Positions 15,790 through 25,074 of a stretch of DNA of 64,000 nt are shown piece by piece (the first letter of the stretch is position 1; every line of letters begins with the position of its first letter). The stretch lies in the NCBI RefSeq assembly GCF_026342405.1, contig NZ_JAPEMU010000001.1, positions 1,674,001 through 1,738,000 on the forward strand. The letters are read 5' to 3'. The DNA is from Kitasatospora sp. NBC_00240. Its GTDB lineage: Bacteria; Actinomycetota; Actinomycetes; Streptomycetales; Streptomycetaceae. Position numbers and translations under genes: made by a program. The notes below the pieces were generated by a model. That model saw only the letters and a program-made list of their open reading frames with translations, searched no databases and was not told the origin of the DNA.

Positions 15790-17589
15790 ATGCACCAGCC
15801 AGCCCCCCGCCTCACCCTCACCGACACCGGCTTCCTGCGCGACGGCCGGCCCCACCGGATCGTCTCCGCCGCCGTCCACTACTTCCGGGTCCACCCCGAC
15901 CTCTGGCAGGACCGGCTCCTGCGGCTGCGCGCGATGGGGGTGAACACCGTCGAGACGTACGTCGCCTGGAACGTCCACGAACCCGTACGCGGGCGCTACG
16001 ACTTCAGCGGCGGGCAGGACGTCGTGGCCTTCGTCCGTACCGCCGGCGATCTGGGGCTGGACGTGATCGTCCGGCCGGGGCCGTACATCTGCGCCGAGTG
16101 GGAGTTCGGCGGCCTGCCCGGCTGGCTGCTCGCCGAGCCCGGGATGCGGCTGCGCCGGGTCAACACCCCGTACCTGGCCGCCGTGGACGCCTGGTTCGAC
16201 GTCCTGGTGCCCGTCCTGCTCCCGCTGCTCGCGGGCAACGGGGGCCCGGTGGTCGCGATGGGCGTCGAGAACGAGTACGGCAGCTACGGCAACGAGACGG
16301 CGTACCTGGAGCACCTGCGCGCGGGCCTGGTCCGACGCGGCGTCGACTGCCTGCTGTTCACCGCCGACGGCGCAGCCGACGGGTTCCAGCTCGGCGGACG
16401 GCTGCCCGGGCTGCTCACCACCGGCACCTTCGGCTCCCGCCCGAAGTCCGCGCTGGACTGCCTCCGCCGGCACCAGCCGACCGGGCCGCTGGTCTGCATG
16501 GAGTTCTGGCACGGCTGGTTCGACCACTGGGGCGAGCCGCACCACACCCGGGACGCCCGGGAGGCGGCCGCCGTGCTGGACGAACTCCTCGCAGCAGGCG
16601 CCTCGGTGAACATCTACATGGGTCACGGCGGCACCAACTTCGGCTGGTACAACGGCGCCAACCACACCGGGCAGGTCTACCAGCCGACCGTCACCAGCTA
16701 CGACTACGACGCCCCGGTCGGCGAGGCGGGTGAACTCACCGAGAAGTTCCACCGCTTCCGCGAGGTGATCGAGAAGCACACCGGCCCGGTCGCCCACACT
16801 CCCCCGCCGCCGCCCGCCCGACTGACCCCGCGAAGCATCGTCCCGGACGCGCGGGCCGCCCTGCTGCCCGCGCTGGACGCGCTGGCCGAGCCGGCGTACC
16901 GCTCCGAGCCCGAGCCGATGGAGTCGCTCGGCCAGTCCCTCGGCCTGATCCACTACCGCACCCGGCTGCGCGGCCCGCTGGAGCACGTGGAGCTGCGGGT
17001 CGACGGCCTCGCCGACCGCGCCCAGGTCTTCCTGGACGGGGTGGAGCTGGGCGTGCTCGACCGCAACCGGCCCGGCCAGGCGCTGCCGCTGACCGTCCCG
17101 GCCCACGGCGCCGAACTCAACCTCCTGGTGGAGAACTTGGGCCGGATCAACTACGGCCCGCTGCTCGCCGACCGCAAGGGCATCACCGGCGGGGTCCGGC
17201 TGGACAGCCAGTACCAGTTCGGCTGGGAGATCCGCCCGCTGCCGCTCACCGACCTCTCCGCGCTGCCGTTCGAGGAAGATCCGGCTCCGTCCGGCATCCG
17301 GCCCACCGGCCCGGCCTTCCACCGGGCGGTGCTGGACCTCGACGCGCCCGCCGACGGCTTCCTCGCCCTGCCCGGCTGGGGCCGGGGCACGCTCTGGCTC
17401 AACGGCTTCGCGCTCGGCCGCTACCGGGAGGAGGGGCCGCAGCGCACCCTGTACGCGCCCGCGCCGCTGTGGCGGGCCGGGCGGAACGAGATCGTCGTGC
17501 TGGAGCTGCACCGCCCGGGCCCCGCCGTCGAACTGCGGGACACCCCCGACCTCGGCCCGGCCGAACCGGCCCCGATCCCGGCCTGGTGA
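15790..17589 (+). CDS. GH35 beta-galactosidase
   Basis: A 599-residue glycoside hydrolase family 35 enzyme without a signal peptide, so cytoplasmic. The N-terminal TIM barrel shows AAVHYFRVHPDLWQDRLLR, AWNVHEP and PGPYICAEWEFGGLPGWLL. Glu162 in VENEYGSYG is the predicted acid/base and Glu238 in CMEFWHGWFDHWG the nucleophile, by analogy with human GLB1. The C-terminal beta-sandwich region includes GWGRGTLWLNGFALGRY. It cleaves terminal beta-galactosyl residues from imported oligosaccharides. Operator copy 2 is just upstream, which links it to the LacI regulator at 3530. Confidence 0.93.
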   Translation: MHQPAPRLTLTDTGFLRDGRPHRIVSAAVHYFRVHPDLWQDRLLRLRAMGVNTVETYVAWNVHEPVRGRYDFSGGQDVVAFVRTAGDLGLDVIVRPGPYICAEWEFGGLPGWLLAEPGMRLRRVNTPYLAAVDAWFDVLVPVLLPLLAGNGGPVVAMGVENEYGSYGNETAYLEHLRAGLVRRGVDCLLFTADGAADGFQLGGRLPGLLTTGTFGSRPKSALDCLRRHQPTGPLVCMEFWHGWFDHWGEPHHTRDAREAAAVLDELLAAGASVNIYMGHGGTNFGWYNGANHTGQVYQPTVTSYDYDAPVGEAGELTEKFHRFREVIEKHTGPVAHTPPPPPARLTPRSIVPDARAALLPALDALAEPAYRSEPEPMESLGQSLGLIHYRTRLRGPLEHVELRVDGLADRAQVFLDGVELGVLDRNRPGQALPLTVPAHGAELNLLVENLGRINYGPLLADRKGITGGVRLDSQYQFGWEIRPLPLTDLSALPFEEDPAPSGIRPTGPAFHRAVLDLDAPADGFLALPGWGRGTLWLNGFALGRYREEGPQRTLYAPAPLWRAGRNEIVVLELHRPGPAVELRDTPDLGPAEPAPIPAW

Positions 17590-17788
17590 CCGCCCGACCG
17601 CCCCGACGCCCCCGCCGCCGCCCCCGACGCCCCCTCTGCCGACGCCACCCCCGACGCCCCGGCCCGCCGCTGTCACCCGTACGCCTCGGCGTCGGCGACC
17701 GCCCCGGTGCCCACCGGCCTGGACAATCCCGAGGTGAGCCCCCTCCCTCCCCCGGCGCGCCCGCGCCGCGCCCGGAAGGCAGCACCCG

Positions 17789-20086
17789 ATGCCCCTTCGC
17801 CCCCGCCGCGGCCGGCCCGAGACCGCCGCCGGACCCGCCGGAGCACCCTCGAATCCGGCGGTGCCGGCGGTCCTGACGTTCCTGACCGCCCTGGCGGCCT
17901 GCTGCGCCCTGCTGCCGGCGGCCGTCCCGGCCGGGGCAGCCGCCCTGCCCGGCGGCACGCAGCGGGCCGCCGCCGTGCACCAGGCCGCCGCACCCTTCGA
18001 CACCGCGCCGGCCGTCGCCGCGCTGGCGCGCCTGCTGCCCACCCGGGCGGCCCAGTTCACCCTGACGGCGGCCCCGCCGGGCGGAGCCGCCGACAGCTAT
18101 TCCGTCTCCGGCACGGCGGGCGCCGTCGCCGTCCGGGGCACCTCCCCCGCCGCGCTGCTGACCGGCGTCGGCTGGTACCTGGAGAACGTGGCCAAGGTCG
18201 ACATCGGCCTGCCCGGCGACTCGACGGCGGCCCTGCCCGCCGTCCTGCCGGCCGTCCCGGCCCCGGTCACCCGCGCGGCCGTCGTCCCGCACCGCTACGC
18301 GCTCAACGACACCGACGACGGCTACTCGGGCGCCTACCGGGACTTCGCCTCGTACCAGCACGAGATCGACGTCCTGGCACTGCACGGCGTCAACGAGGTC
18401 TTCGTCCAGACCGGCGCCGAACACCCCTACTACCGGGCCCTGCAGGAGTTCGGCTACGGCGCGGACGAGCTGCGCGACTGGATCCCGGCGCCGTCGCACC
18501 AGAGCTGGTGGCTGCTGCAGAACATGAGCGGCTTCGGCGGGCCGGTCTCCGGGCACCTCCTGGACGCCCGGGCCGCGTTGGGCCGGCGCATCACCGACCA
18601 ACTGCGCTCACTGGGGATGACCCCCGTGCTGCCGGGGTTCTTCGGCACCGTGCCGCCGGGCTTCGCCGCCCGCAACCCCGGTGCCCGGACCGTCCCGCAG
18701 GGCGACTGGGTCGGCTTCACCCGGCCCGACTGGCTGGACCCGACCGGCCCGGTGTTCGGCCGGCTGGCCGCCGCCTACTACCGGGCGCAGAGCGAGGCCT
18801 TCGGCGACAGCGCGATGTTCAAGATGGACCTGCTGCACGAGGGTGGCGTGGCCGGCCCGGTGGACGTCACGACGGCCGCGACCGCCGTCCAGCGCGCGTT
18901 GCTCACCGCCCACCCCGGAGCGACCTGGGCCATCCTGGGCTGGCAGGACAATCCCTCGGACGCGCTGCTGGCCGGCGTCGACCGGTCCAGGATGCTGATC
19001 GTGGACGGCCTGTCCGACCGGTACGAGGGCCTCGACCGGGACGCCGACTGGCACGGCACCCCGTACGCCTTCGGCAGCATCCCCAACTTCGGCGGCCACA
19101 CCACGATCGGCGCCAACGCGGGGGTCTGGGCGCGACGTTTCCAGGAGTGGCGCAGCCGGCCGGGCAGCGCCCTGAAGGGCATCGCCTACCTGCCGGAGGG
19201 GACCGGCACCGATCCGGCCGCGTTCGCCCTGTTCAGCCGGCTGGCCTGGCAGGACGGGCCGATCGACCTGGCGGGCTGGTTCGGCGGCTACGCGGCCCGG
19301 CGCTACGGCGGCGCCGACCCGCACGCGGCCGCCGCCTGGGACATGCTCCGTCAGGGTCCGTACGCGATGCCCGCCGACTCGTGGAGCGAGGCGCAGGACG
19401 GCCTGTTCGCCGCGCGTCCGAGTCTGACCGCCACCAGCGCGGCCAGCTGGAGCCCGCCGTCGATGCGCTACGACCCCGCCCTGGTGCGCCGGGCGCTGGA
19501 CGAACTGCTGGCGGTGTCACCGGCGTTGCGGACGAGCGACGCGTACCGCTTCGACCTGGTGAACCTCGCCCGGCAGGCGCTGGCCGATCACGGCCGCGCC
19601 CTGCTGCCCCGGATCAGGGCCGCGTACGAGGCGGGCGACCTGGCGGGGTTCCGCTCGACGGCCGCCGAGTGGCAGGACGAACTCGGCCTGCTGGACGAAC
19701 TGCTGGGATCCGACCGGCGGTTCCTGCTCGGACCGTGGCTGGCGGCGGCCCGGGCCCAGGGCGCCTCGCCGGCCGAGGCGGACCAGCTGGAGTACGACGC
19801 CCGCTCCATCCTCACCAGTTGGGGCGGGCGCGGCCCGAGCGACGGCGGCGGGCTGCACGACTACGCCGGCCGGGAGTGGTCCGGGCTGGTCTCGGGGCTG
19901 TACGCGGAGCGCTGGGGGGTGTACTTCGACTCGCTGGACGCGGCCCTGGCCACCGACACCCCGCCGGCGCCGGTCGACTGGTTCAGCATCGACGACGACT
20001 GGGCCCGGCGGACCGACGGTCACCCTACCGCCGCCACCGGCGACCCGGTCGAGCTGGCCCGGGCAGCGGCGGCGGCGGTCGGGTGA
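17789..20086 (+). CDS. GH89 alpha-N-acetylglucosaminidase, secreted
   Basis: A 765-residue NAGLU-type enzyme. A signal peptide occupies about residues 1-50 (hydrophobic core PAVLTFLTALAACCALLPAAV). The small N-terminal domain (to about 160) is followed by the GH89 TIM barrel with HPYYRALQEFGYGADELRDW and PAPSHQSWWLLQNMSGFGGP. The predicted catalytic glutamates are Glu351 (DLLHEGG) and Glu470 (YLPEGTGTDP), matching the two-Glu retaining mechanism. An alpha-helical C-terminal domain completes it. It removes terminal alpha-linked GlcNAc from glycans outside the cell. It starts 199 bp after the GH35 gene and may share its transcript. Confidence 0.93.
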   Translation: MPLRPRRGRPETAAGPAGAPSNPAVPAVLTFLTALAACCALLPAAVPAGAAALPGGTQRAAAVHQAAAPFDTAPAVAALARLLPTRAAQFTLTAAPPGGAADSYSVSGTAGAVAVRGTSPAALLTGVGWYLENVAKVDIGLPGDSTAALPAVLPAVPAPVTRAAVVPHRYALNDTDDGYSGAYRDFASYQHEIDVLALHGVNEVFVQTGAEHPYYRALQEFGYGADELRDWIPAPSHQSWWLLQNMSGFGGPVSGHLLDARAALGRRITDQLRSLGMTPVLPGFFGTVPPGFAARNPGARTVPQGDWVGFTRPDWLDPTGPVFGRLAAAYYRAQSEAFGDSAMFKMDLLHEGGVAGPVDVTTAATAVQRALLTAHPGATWAILGWQDNPSDALLAGVDRSRMLIVDGLSDRYEGLDRDADWHGTPYAFGSIPNFGGHTTIGANAGVWARRFQEWRSRPGSALKGIAYLPEGTGTDPAAFALFSRLAWQDGPIDLAGWFGGYAARRYGGADPHAAAAWDMLRQGPYAMPADSWSEAQDGLFAARPSLTATSAASWSPPSMRYDPALVRRALDELLAVSPALRTSDAYRFDLVNLARQALADHGRALLPRIRAAYEAGDLAGFRSTAAEWQDELGLLDELLGSDRRFLLGPWLAAARAQGASPAEADQLEYDARSILTSWGGRGPSDGGGLHDYAGREWSGLVSGLYAERWGVYFDSLDAALATDTPPAPVDWFSIDDDWARRTDGHPTAATGDPVELARAAAAAVG

Positions 20087-20162
20087 CCGGCCGCTCCTGA
20101 GCCCCGCCGGGCGGGTCGAAATCCAGGTGCCCGGGCCCGCCCCGTTCCCTACGCTGGGCGCC

Positions 20163-20753
20163 ATGGACGACGGGGGCCGGCTGTGGAACGTGGTGGACGT
20201 CGAGGCGACCTGCTGGGACGGGCAGCCGCCGCCGGGTGCGGTCAGCGAGATCATCGAGATCGGGCTGACCGTGCTCGACCTCGGCAGCGGTGAGCGGGTC
20301 GGTCGGCACCGGATCCTGGTCCGGCCGTCGCGCTCGGCCGTGAGCGGGTTCTGCACCGAGCTGACCGGGCTGACCCAGGCCGAGGTGGACACCGGTCTCG
20401 GCTTCACCGAGGCCTGCCGGCTGCTGGCCGCCGAGCACCGGGCCGGCGTTCGCCCGTGGGCCAGTTGGGGCGACTACGACCGGCACCAGTTCACCCGCCA
20501 GTGCGCCGCCACCCGCACCGAGTACCCCTTCGGGCGGGCGCACACCAACGCCAAGGCGGTGTTCACCGAGGCGCACGGGCTGCGCAGGCGGCCCGGCATG
20601 GCGCAGGCGCTGGAGATCGCCGGACTGCCGCTGGAGGGGCGCCACCACCGCGGCGAGGACGACGCGTGGAACATCGCCGCGCTGGTCCTCGGCCTGTCCG
20701 CCCGGGGCGCCTGGCCGGCCGGACCGGCCGGCGGCCGGCCGCCGACCTGGTGA
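20163..20753 (+). CDS. 3'-5' exonuclease, DEDDh type
   Basis: A 196-residue exonuclease of the DEDDh (RNase T / ERI-like) fold. The metal ligands are visible in VVDVEATCWDG (D-x-E), SWGDYDRHQF and HHRGEDDAWNIAAL, the last holding the His and Asp of the DEDDh motif. Similar stand-alone actinobacterial proteins are annotated as exonuclease of the KapD/ERI type and may trim RNA 3' ends. I use ATG 20163 over GTG 20127 because the exonuclease fold begins right after it. Confidence 0.85.
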   Translation: MDDGGRLWNVVDVEATCWDGQPPPGAVSEIIEIGLTVLDLGSGERVGRHRILVRPSRSAVSGFCTELTGLTQAEVDTGLGFTEACRLLAAEHRAGVRPWASWGDYDRHQFTRQCAATRTEYPFGRAHTNAKAVFTEAHGLRRRPGMAQALEIAGLPLEGRHHRGEDDAWNIAALVLGLSARGAWPAGPAGGRPPTW

Positions 20754-20776
20754 CCGCGGGGCCGACCGGGCCCGGT

Positions 20777-21283
20777 TCAGGCGCCGACGACCCCGTCGAT
20801 GCCCTCGCGCAGGAAGTCCGCGTGCCCGTTGTGCCGGGCGTACTCGTGCATCATGTGCAGCATCACCAGGCGCAGCGAGACGTCCTCGCCCCAGCGCGGC
20901 TGGTGGCCCGTCACCTCGAGCGACTCGGCGGCCGCTTCGATCCGGCGGGAGTGCTCCACCTCGGCCTGCCAGGCCGCGAAGGCCTCCGACCGGGTGGCGG
21001 AGCTCGCGTCGTAGGCGGCCTGGTAGTCGTTCTGGTCCGACCAGACGAGCGGGACGTCCTCGGCCCCGATCACCCGCCGGAACCAGGTCCGCTCGACCTC
21101 GGCCATGTGCCGCACCAGCCCGAGCAGGGAGAGCGTCGACGGCGGGCTGGACTGCCGGCGCAGCTCCTCGTCGGAGAGGCCGTCGCACTTCATCGCGAGG
21201 GTGGCCCGGTGGAAGTCGAGGAAGGCGCGCAGCATCTCGCGCTCGCCGCCGGTCAGGGGCGGGCCGATCCGTTCGGTGGTCAC
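20777..21283 (-). CDS. DinB superfamily protein (DUF664, mycothiol-transferase-like)
   Basis: A 168-residue four-helix-bundle protein. The metal-binding histidines typical of DinB/DUF664 proteins are in LLGLVRHMAEVERTWF and in MLHMMHEYARHNGHADFLRE. Actinobacterial members transfer mycothiol or bacillithiol to electrophiles, though many have unknown substrates. The GTG at 21281-21283 is preceded by GGAAGGA. It is convergent with the exonuclease gene, with 23 bp between their stops. Confidence 0.87.
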   Translation of the reverse strand: MTTERIGPPLTGGEREMLRAFLDFHRATLAMKCDGLSDEELRRQSSPPSTLSLLGLVRHMAEVERTWFRRVIGAEDVPLVWSDQNDYQAAYDASSATRSEAFAAWQAEVEHSRRIEAAAESLEVTGHQPRWGEDVSLRLVMLHMMHEYARHNGHADFLREGIDGVVGA

Positions 21284-21440
21284 TGCTGGTCCTTCCGCCC
21301 GCGGCGCGCCGCGGCGCCTGTCACCCGTTGGACGGGCGGCCCGAGTTGACATGCCAGGCTACCCCGCGGGGCGGCCGGGCGATCAAGGGGTTTTTCGCTG
21401 CCCCGCCGCCTGCCCCGGCCGCCGCTGCCACCGCGCGGCT

Positions 21441-21524
21441 CGGGGTCGCCGGACGGAGCGGGGTCGCCGGACGGAGCGGGGTCGCCGGACGGAGCGGAGC
21501 GGTGCCGGTGCCGGTGCCGGTGCC
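21441..21524. repeat. Tandem repeats: three 18-bp units then (GGTGCC)4
   Basis: Three exact 18-bp copies (CGGGGTCGCCGGACGGAG) span 21441-21494, followed by four copies of GGTGCC at 21501-21524. They lie immediately downstream of the ku stop codon (21530, minus strand). The pattern looks like slippage-prone intergenic repeat, not coding and not CRISPR since there are no spacers. Confidence 0.85.
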
Positions 21525-21529
21525 GATGC

Positions 21530-22651
21530 TCAGGAGGCTGCCCGCAGGTGCCGGCGGGGTTTGGCGGCCGGGCGGTCGCCGCCCTGCGCGGCCGCGGCTT
21601 CCTCCAGCGCGGCCTGGAGCTGGTCGCGGGTCATCGTCGAGCGGTGCGGGATGTCGAGGTCGCCGGCCCGCTTGTAGAGCTCGGCCTTGGTGAGCTGCGA
21701 GAGGTCCTCGGCGGCGGCCTTCTTCCCCGTGTTCTTCCCCTTGCTGCTCCCGGCGGCGGGCGCGTTGCGGCTCGCGGCGCCCTTGCCGCCGGCGGGCGCG
21801 GTGGCGGTCCGGCCGCGCCGGGCGGGCGCCGCGGGCTCCACCTCCTCGGCCTCGGCCGCCCCGGCCGGCCGGCCCGCGCTCTCCAGGCTGCGGCTGAGGA
21901 TGTCCATCAGGTCGATGACGTTGCTGGGCTTGGGCGCGGCCTCGGGGGCGGCGTAGTCGGCGCCGGACTGCTTGGCGGCGATCAGCTCGTGCACCTTCTG
22001 CTCGAAGGTGTCGTGGTAGTCGTCCGGGTTCCAGTCGACGGCCAGCATCTCGATCAGCTGCTCGGCCATGGTCAGCTCGCGGTCGCTGACCGCGCTGTCG
22101 CCGTCCGGGAGGTTGCCGATCTCGTGGTGCGGGTCGCGCACCTCGTCGGCGAAGTGCATGGTGTGGGCGGTGAGGATGCCGTTCTCGGCCCGGACGGCCG
22201 TCAGGTACTCCTTGCCGCGCATCGAGAACAGCGCGATCCCGGCCCGGTTGGCCTGTTCCAGCGCCTTCTGCAGCAGGGTGTAGACCTTGCCGTACTCCTT
22301 GCCCTTGGGGCCCAGGTAGTAGGTCTTGTCGAAGAAGATCGGCTTCACCTGGTCCAGGTCGACGAAGCCGGTGATCTCGATGGTCTTGGAACGCCCGGGG
22401 GAGATCTGTTCCAGCTCCTCGGGCTCGACCACCACGTACTCGCCCTCGGCGGTCTCGAAACCCTTCACGATGTCGCCGAAGGCGACCTCCTCACCGGTGC
22501 GCTCGTTCACCCGCAGGTTGCGCACCCGGTCGGAGGTGCCGCGCTGGATCTGCCGGAAGTGCACGGTGTGGTCCTCGGTCGCCGCGTACAGCGACACCGG
22601 TACGGACACCAGGCCGAAGCTCAGGATCCCGCTCCAAATCGGTCGGGCCAT
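21530..22651 (-). CDS. ku: Ku protein, non-homologous end joining
   Basis: A 373-residue bacterial Ku. The core beta-barrel domain starts MARPIWSGILSFGLVSVPVSLYAAT and includes FRQIQRGTSDRVRNLRVNERTGEEV, ITGFVDLDQVKPIFFDKTYYLGP and LQKALEQANRAGIALF. It runs to about residue 255. A Lys/Ala/Gly-rich linker then leads to a C-terminal SAP-like helix pair (LTKAELYKRAGDLDIPHRSTMTRDQLQAAL) that can contact DNA. Ku homodimers ring broken DNA ends and recruit LigD, encoded next upstream. ATG 22649-22651 follows GAGGAGG. Confidence 0.96.
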   Translation of the reverse strand: MARPIWSGILSFGLVSVPVSLYAATEDHTVHFRQIQRGTSDRVRNLRVNERTGEEVAFGDIVKGFETAEGEYVVVEPEELEQISPGRSKTIEITGFVDLDQVKPIFFDKTYYLGPKGKEYGKVYTLLQKALEQANRAGIALFSMRGKEYLTAVRAENGILTAHTMHFADEVRDPHHEIGNLPDGDSAVSDRELTMAEQLIEMLAVDWNPDDYHDTFEQKVHELIAAKQSGADYAAPEAAPKPSNVIDLMDILSRSLESAGRPAGAAEAEEVEPAAPARRGRTATAPAGGKGAASRNAPAAGSSKGKNTGKKAAAEDLSQLTKAELYKRAGDLDIPHRSTMTRDQLQAALEEAAAAQGGDRPAAKPRRHLRAAS

Positions 22652-22796
22652 CACTGGCCTCCTCTCGAACGACCGCCCGGGCGCGCCGCGCGCTGCCGAG
22701 GTCCTGCATCCATGGGACCACTTTCGACGTGGTCGGCGCACGTGTCCGTCCGGGCTGGTCCGTCGGTGGCCGCGCCCTTGCGGGCGCCCGGCCGGG

Positions 22797-24662
22797 TCAG
22801 TCGCCGCGCAGCCGGACGAAACGGGCCCGCAGCACCCGTCCGGTGTCGATCCGGACCTCGGCCCGCAGCGGCCCGGCCAGCGGGTGCACCGGGCCGTGCT
22901 CGGGGTCGGTGCGCGGCTCGCCGAGCAGGCCGGCGGCCGCCTCGGCCACCCGGCGGGCCTGGACGGGGGTGAGCTGCGGGGAGCTGAGCACCTCGCGGCC
23001 GTCCGCCAACCGCAGCAGCAGGGCGCGCGGCCGGGTGGCGGTCCCGGTGAGGGCGGTGACGGTGGCGTCGGTGGTGTCGTGCGGGCGGTACTTCACCCAG
23101 ACCCGGCCGGCGCCCTTCGCCCGGTACGGGGAGGCCGCGCTCTTGCAGACCAGACCCTCGACGCCGGTCGCGGCGAGCCGCTCGACCCAGCTGAGCGCCT
23201 CGGCGCGGTCGGTGGTGGCCATCACCTGCTGGATCGGTGGCGGCACCCCGGCCAGCACCTCGGCGAGCAGGCGGCGCCGGTCGGCGAGCGGCAGCCCGCG
23301 GACGTCCTGCCCGCCGGGCAGCGCCAGCACGTCGAAGGCGATCAGGCCGAGCACCACCGCGTCCGCCTCGCGGGCGGCGCGGGTGCGCAGCAGTTCCTCG
23401 AAGGCGAAGCGCCCGTCCCGCCAGGCGACCAGTTCGGCGTCCAGGACCAGGCCGGCGGGCAGCCGGGCGACGGCCAGCGCGATCGTGGGGAAGTCGGCGG
23501 AGAGGTCGCGCCCGGAGCGGGACTGCAGGTAGGGCGCCTGCTCCCCGCGGGCGAAGGCCAGGCAGCGGAAGCCGTCCAGTTTCAGCTCGTGGACGATGCC
23601 GGAGCCGCCGAGGCCGTCCGGCCCCGGCACCTCGTCGACGGCGGCCGGGCGCATCACCTCCAACGGTGGTTGCAGCGGCCGCACCGCGGCGGAGACCTCC
23701 ACGACCGGCGCCACGGCCAGCGCCACGACCGGCGCCTTGCCAGGACGGGCCGCGGGCGCCGCCCGCCCCGGCGTGGCGGCCTCGGGCAGCGGGCGGGCCC
23801 GGGACGGGAGCAGCAGCGGGGCGAGCAGGTCGCCGTCGGCCCGCAGCCGGCCGGGGACGTCGGCGATGGTGAACTCCAGGTCCTCGGCGGACCGGGCCCG
23901 GTCGAGTTCGTCCCAGCTGATCGGGGTGGAGACGGTGGGGCGGGCCCGGGCCCGGACGGTGTAGGGCGCGGCCGTGGTCTTCTTCGCGGCGTTCTGGGAC
24001 CAGTCGACCAGGACCCGGCCGACCCGGCGGGCCTTCGCCATGGTGTGCACGACCAGATCCGGGTGGAGCCGCTCCAGCTCCGCGGCGACGGCCTTGGCGT
24101 ACCCGGAGACCTCGTCCCCCGGGGTGGGGGTGATCGGCACCAGCAGGTGCAGGCCCTTGGAGCCGGAGGTCTTGACCCAGCTGGTCAGACCGTCGGCGGC
24201 GAGCCGCTCGCGCAGCAGCCGGGCGACCGCCCGGCAGGTCAGGATGTCGGCGCCCTCGCCCGGGTCGAGGTCCAGCACCAGCCGGTCGGCCACCGCCGGC
24301 TCGGCGCCGTGCCACTGCGGCACGTGGAACTCGACGCAGCCGAGGTTGGCCGCCCAGACCAGCGTGGCGCCGTCCTCCACCACCACCTGGCGGAGCCCGC
24401 CGGCGGTGCTCGGCACGGCGACGGTGCGCACCCACCCCGGGGTGCCGGCCGGCGGGCTCTTGGCGAAGAACCGCTCGCCCTCCACACCCTCGGGGCAGCG
24501 CAGGAAGGACAGCGGCCGGTCGCGCAGGTGGGGCAGCAGCGCCGACTGCACGGTGGCGTAGTAGGTGATCACCTCGCCCTTGAGGGTCCCGGTCTGCGGG
24601 AAGTACACCTTGTCGAGGTGGGACAGGCTGAGCCTGCGCCCCTCCACCACCGTCATCGGCAC
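22797..24662 (-). CDS. ligD: ATP-dependent DNA ligase LigD (polymerase-ligase form)
   Basis: A 621-residue two-domain LigD. The N-terminal primase-polymerase (PolDom) has the metal-binding LVLDLDPGEG and the motif VKTSGSKGLHLLVP. The C-terminal ligase starts after a Pro/Ala linker with the nucleotidyl-transfer motif HELKLDGFR (adenylated Lys) and continues with VLDAELVAW, EGLVCKSAASPY and the OB-fold KYRPHDTTDATV. The phosphoesterase module of larger LigDs is absent. I prefer GTG 24662 because AGGAGG-like GGGAGGTGG lies 8 nt upstream; ATG 24656 is two codons in. It fills and seals ends held by Ku. Confidence 0.95.
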   Translation of the reverse strand: MPMTVVEGRRLSLSHLDKVYFPQTGTLKGEVITYYATVQSALLPHLRDRPLSFLRCPEGVEGERFFAKSPPAGTPGWVRTVAVPSTAGGLRQVVVEDGATLVWAANLGCVEFHVPQWHGAEPAVADRLVLDLDPGEGADILTCRAVARLLRERLAADGLTSWVKTSGSKGLHLLVPITPTPGDEVSGYAKAVAAELERLHPDLVVHTMAKARRVGRVLVDWSQNAAKKTTAAPYTVRARARPTVSTPISWDELDRARSAEDLEFTIADVPGRLRADGDLLAPLLLPSRARPLPEAATPGRAAPAARPGKAPVVALAVAPVVEVSAAVRPLQPPLEVMRPAAVDEVPGPDGLGGSGIVHELKLDGFRCLAFARGEQAPYLQSRSGRDLSADFPTIALAVARLPAGLVLDAELVAWRDGRFAFEELLRTRAAREADAVVLGLIAFDVLALPGGQDVRGLPLADRRRLLAEVLAGVPPPIQQVMATTDRAEALSWVERLAATGVEGLVCKSAASPYRAKGAGRVWVKYRPHDTTDATVTALTGTATRPRALLLRLADGREVLSSPQLTPVQARRVAEAAAGLLGEPRTDPEHGPVHPLAGPLRAEVRIDTGRVLRARFVRLRGD

Positions 24663-24699
24663 CGCCGCCACCTCCCGCGCGCCGGCCGCGCGCCGCGGC

Positions 24700-24750
24700 T
24701 GCGGCCGCTCCGACCGGGGGTGCGGCCGCTCCGACCGGGGGTGCGGCCGT
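24700..24750. repeat. 21-bp direct repeat between ligD and the small upstream gene
   Basis: Two exact 21-bp copies at 24700-24720 and 24721-24741 and a partial third (24742-24750) fill the space between the ligD start region and the stop of the 73-residue gene. Each contains the palindromic core GCGGCCGC. No coding role is evident. Confidence 0.8.
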
Positions 24751-24972
24751 TCAGTGGGTGCGGTCCTGGAGGTCGGCCATCGCGACCGCCCAGCGGATGT
24801 ACTTGTTGCGGCCGAGGTCACCGACGGTCTTGATGCGCAGCGCGCCGAGCGCCTCGCCGTGGGCGTCGGTGAGGCCGGCCAGGGCGGCGACCGGCGCGTC
24901 GAGCACCTCCGGCAGGGTCAGGTTCTCGTACTTCTTGTCCAGCACCTTGTCGAGGTCGGCGGTGACGGTCAT
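24751..24972 (-). CDS. Small conserved protein upstream of ligD
   Basis: A 73-residue protein beginning MTVTADLDKVLDKKYENLTLPEVLDAP and containing an IKTVGDLGRNKYIRWAVAM segment, which resembles a helix-hairpin-helix-like 'domain of relation to DUF4332' found in small actinobacterial proteins. It sits 88 bp upstream of ligD on the same strand, so co-transcription with ligD-ku is likely. A DNA-end-binding accessory role is only a guess from the context. Confidence 0.75.
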   Translation of the reverse strand: MTVTADLDKVLDKKYENLTLPEVLDAPVAALAGLTDAHGEALGALRIKTVGDLGRNKYIRWAVAMADLQDRTH

Positions 24973-25074
24973 GACGGGGCTCCTCGGGGGACGGGGATGA
25001 TGCCCCCAGGCTCCGGCCGGGCCGGGCCGGCTGCCATCCCCGTCGGCCGATCGGGCGATGCCCGGCCCTGGCTG

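Noticed and set aside
13224-15827. An 867-codon open frame on the minus strand opposite the beta-helix gene
   Set aside because: It is an artefact of GC-rich third positions; the plus-strand frame has a signal peptide, beta-helix rungs and a CBM-like module.
15535-18060. An 841-codon minus-strand open frame opposite GH35
   Set aside because: Low-complexity Gly/Arg/Val composition with no domain, whereas the plus strand carries the GH35 catalytic motifs.
21441-21524. Short repeats after ku considered as a CRISPR array
   Set aside because: The copies are directly adjacent with no spacers and no cas genes are present.
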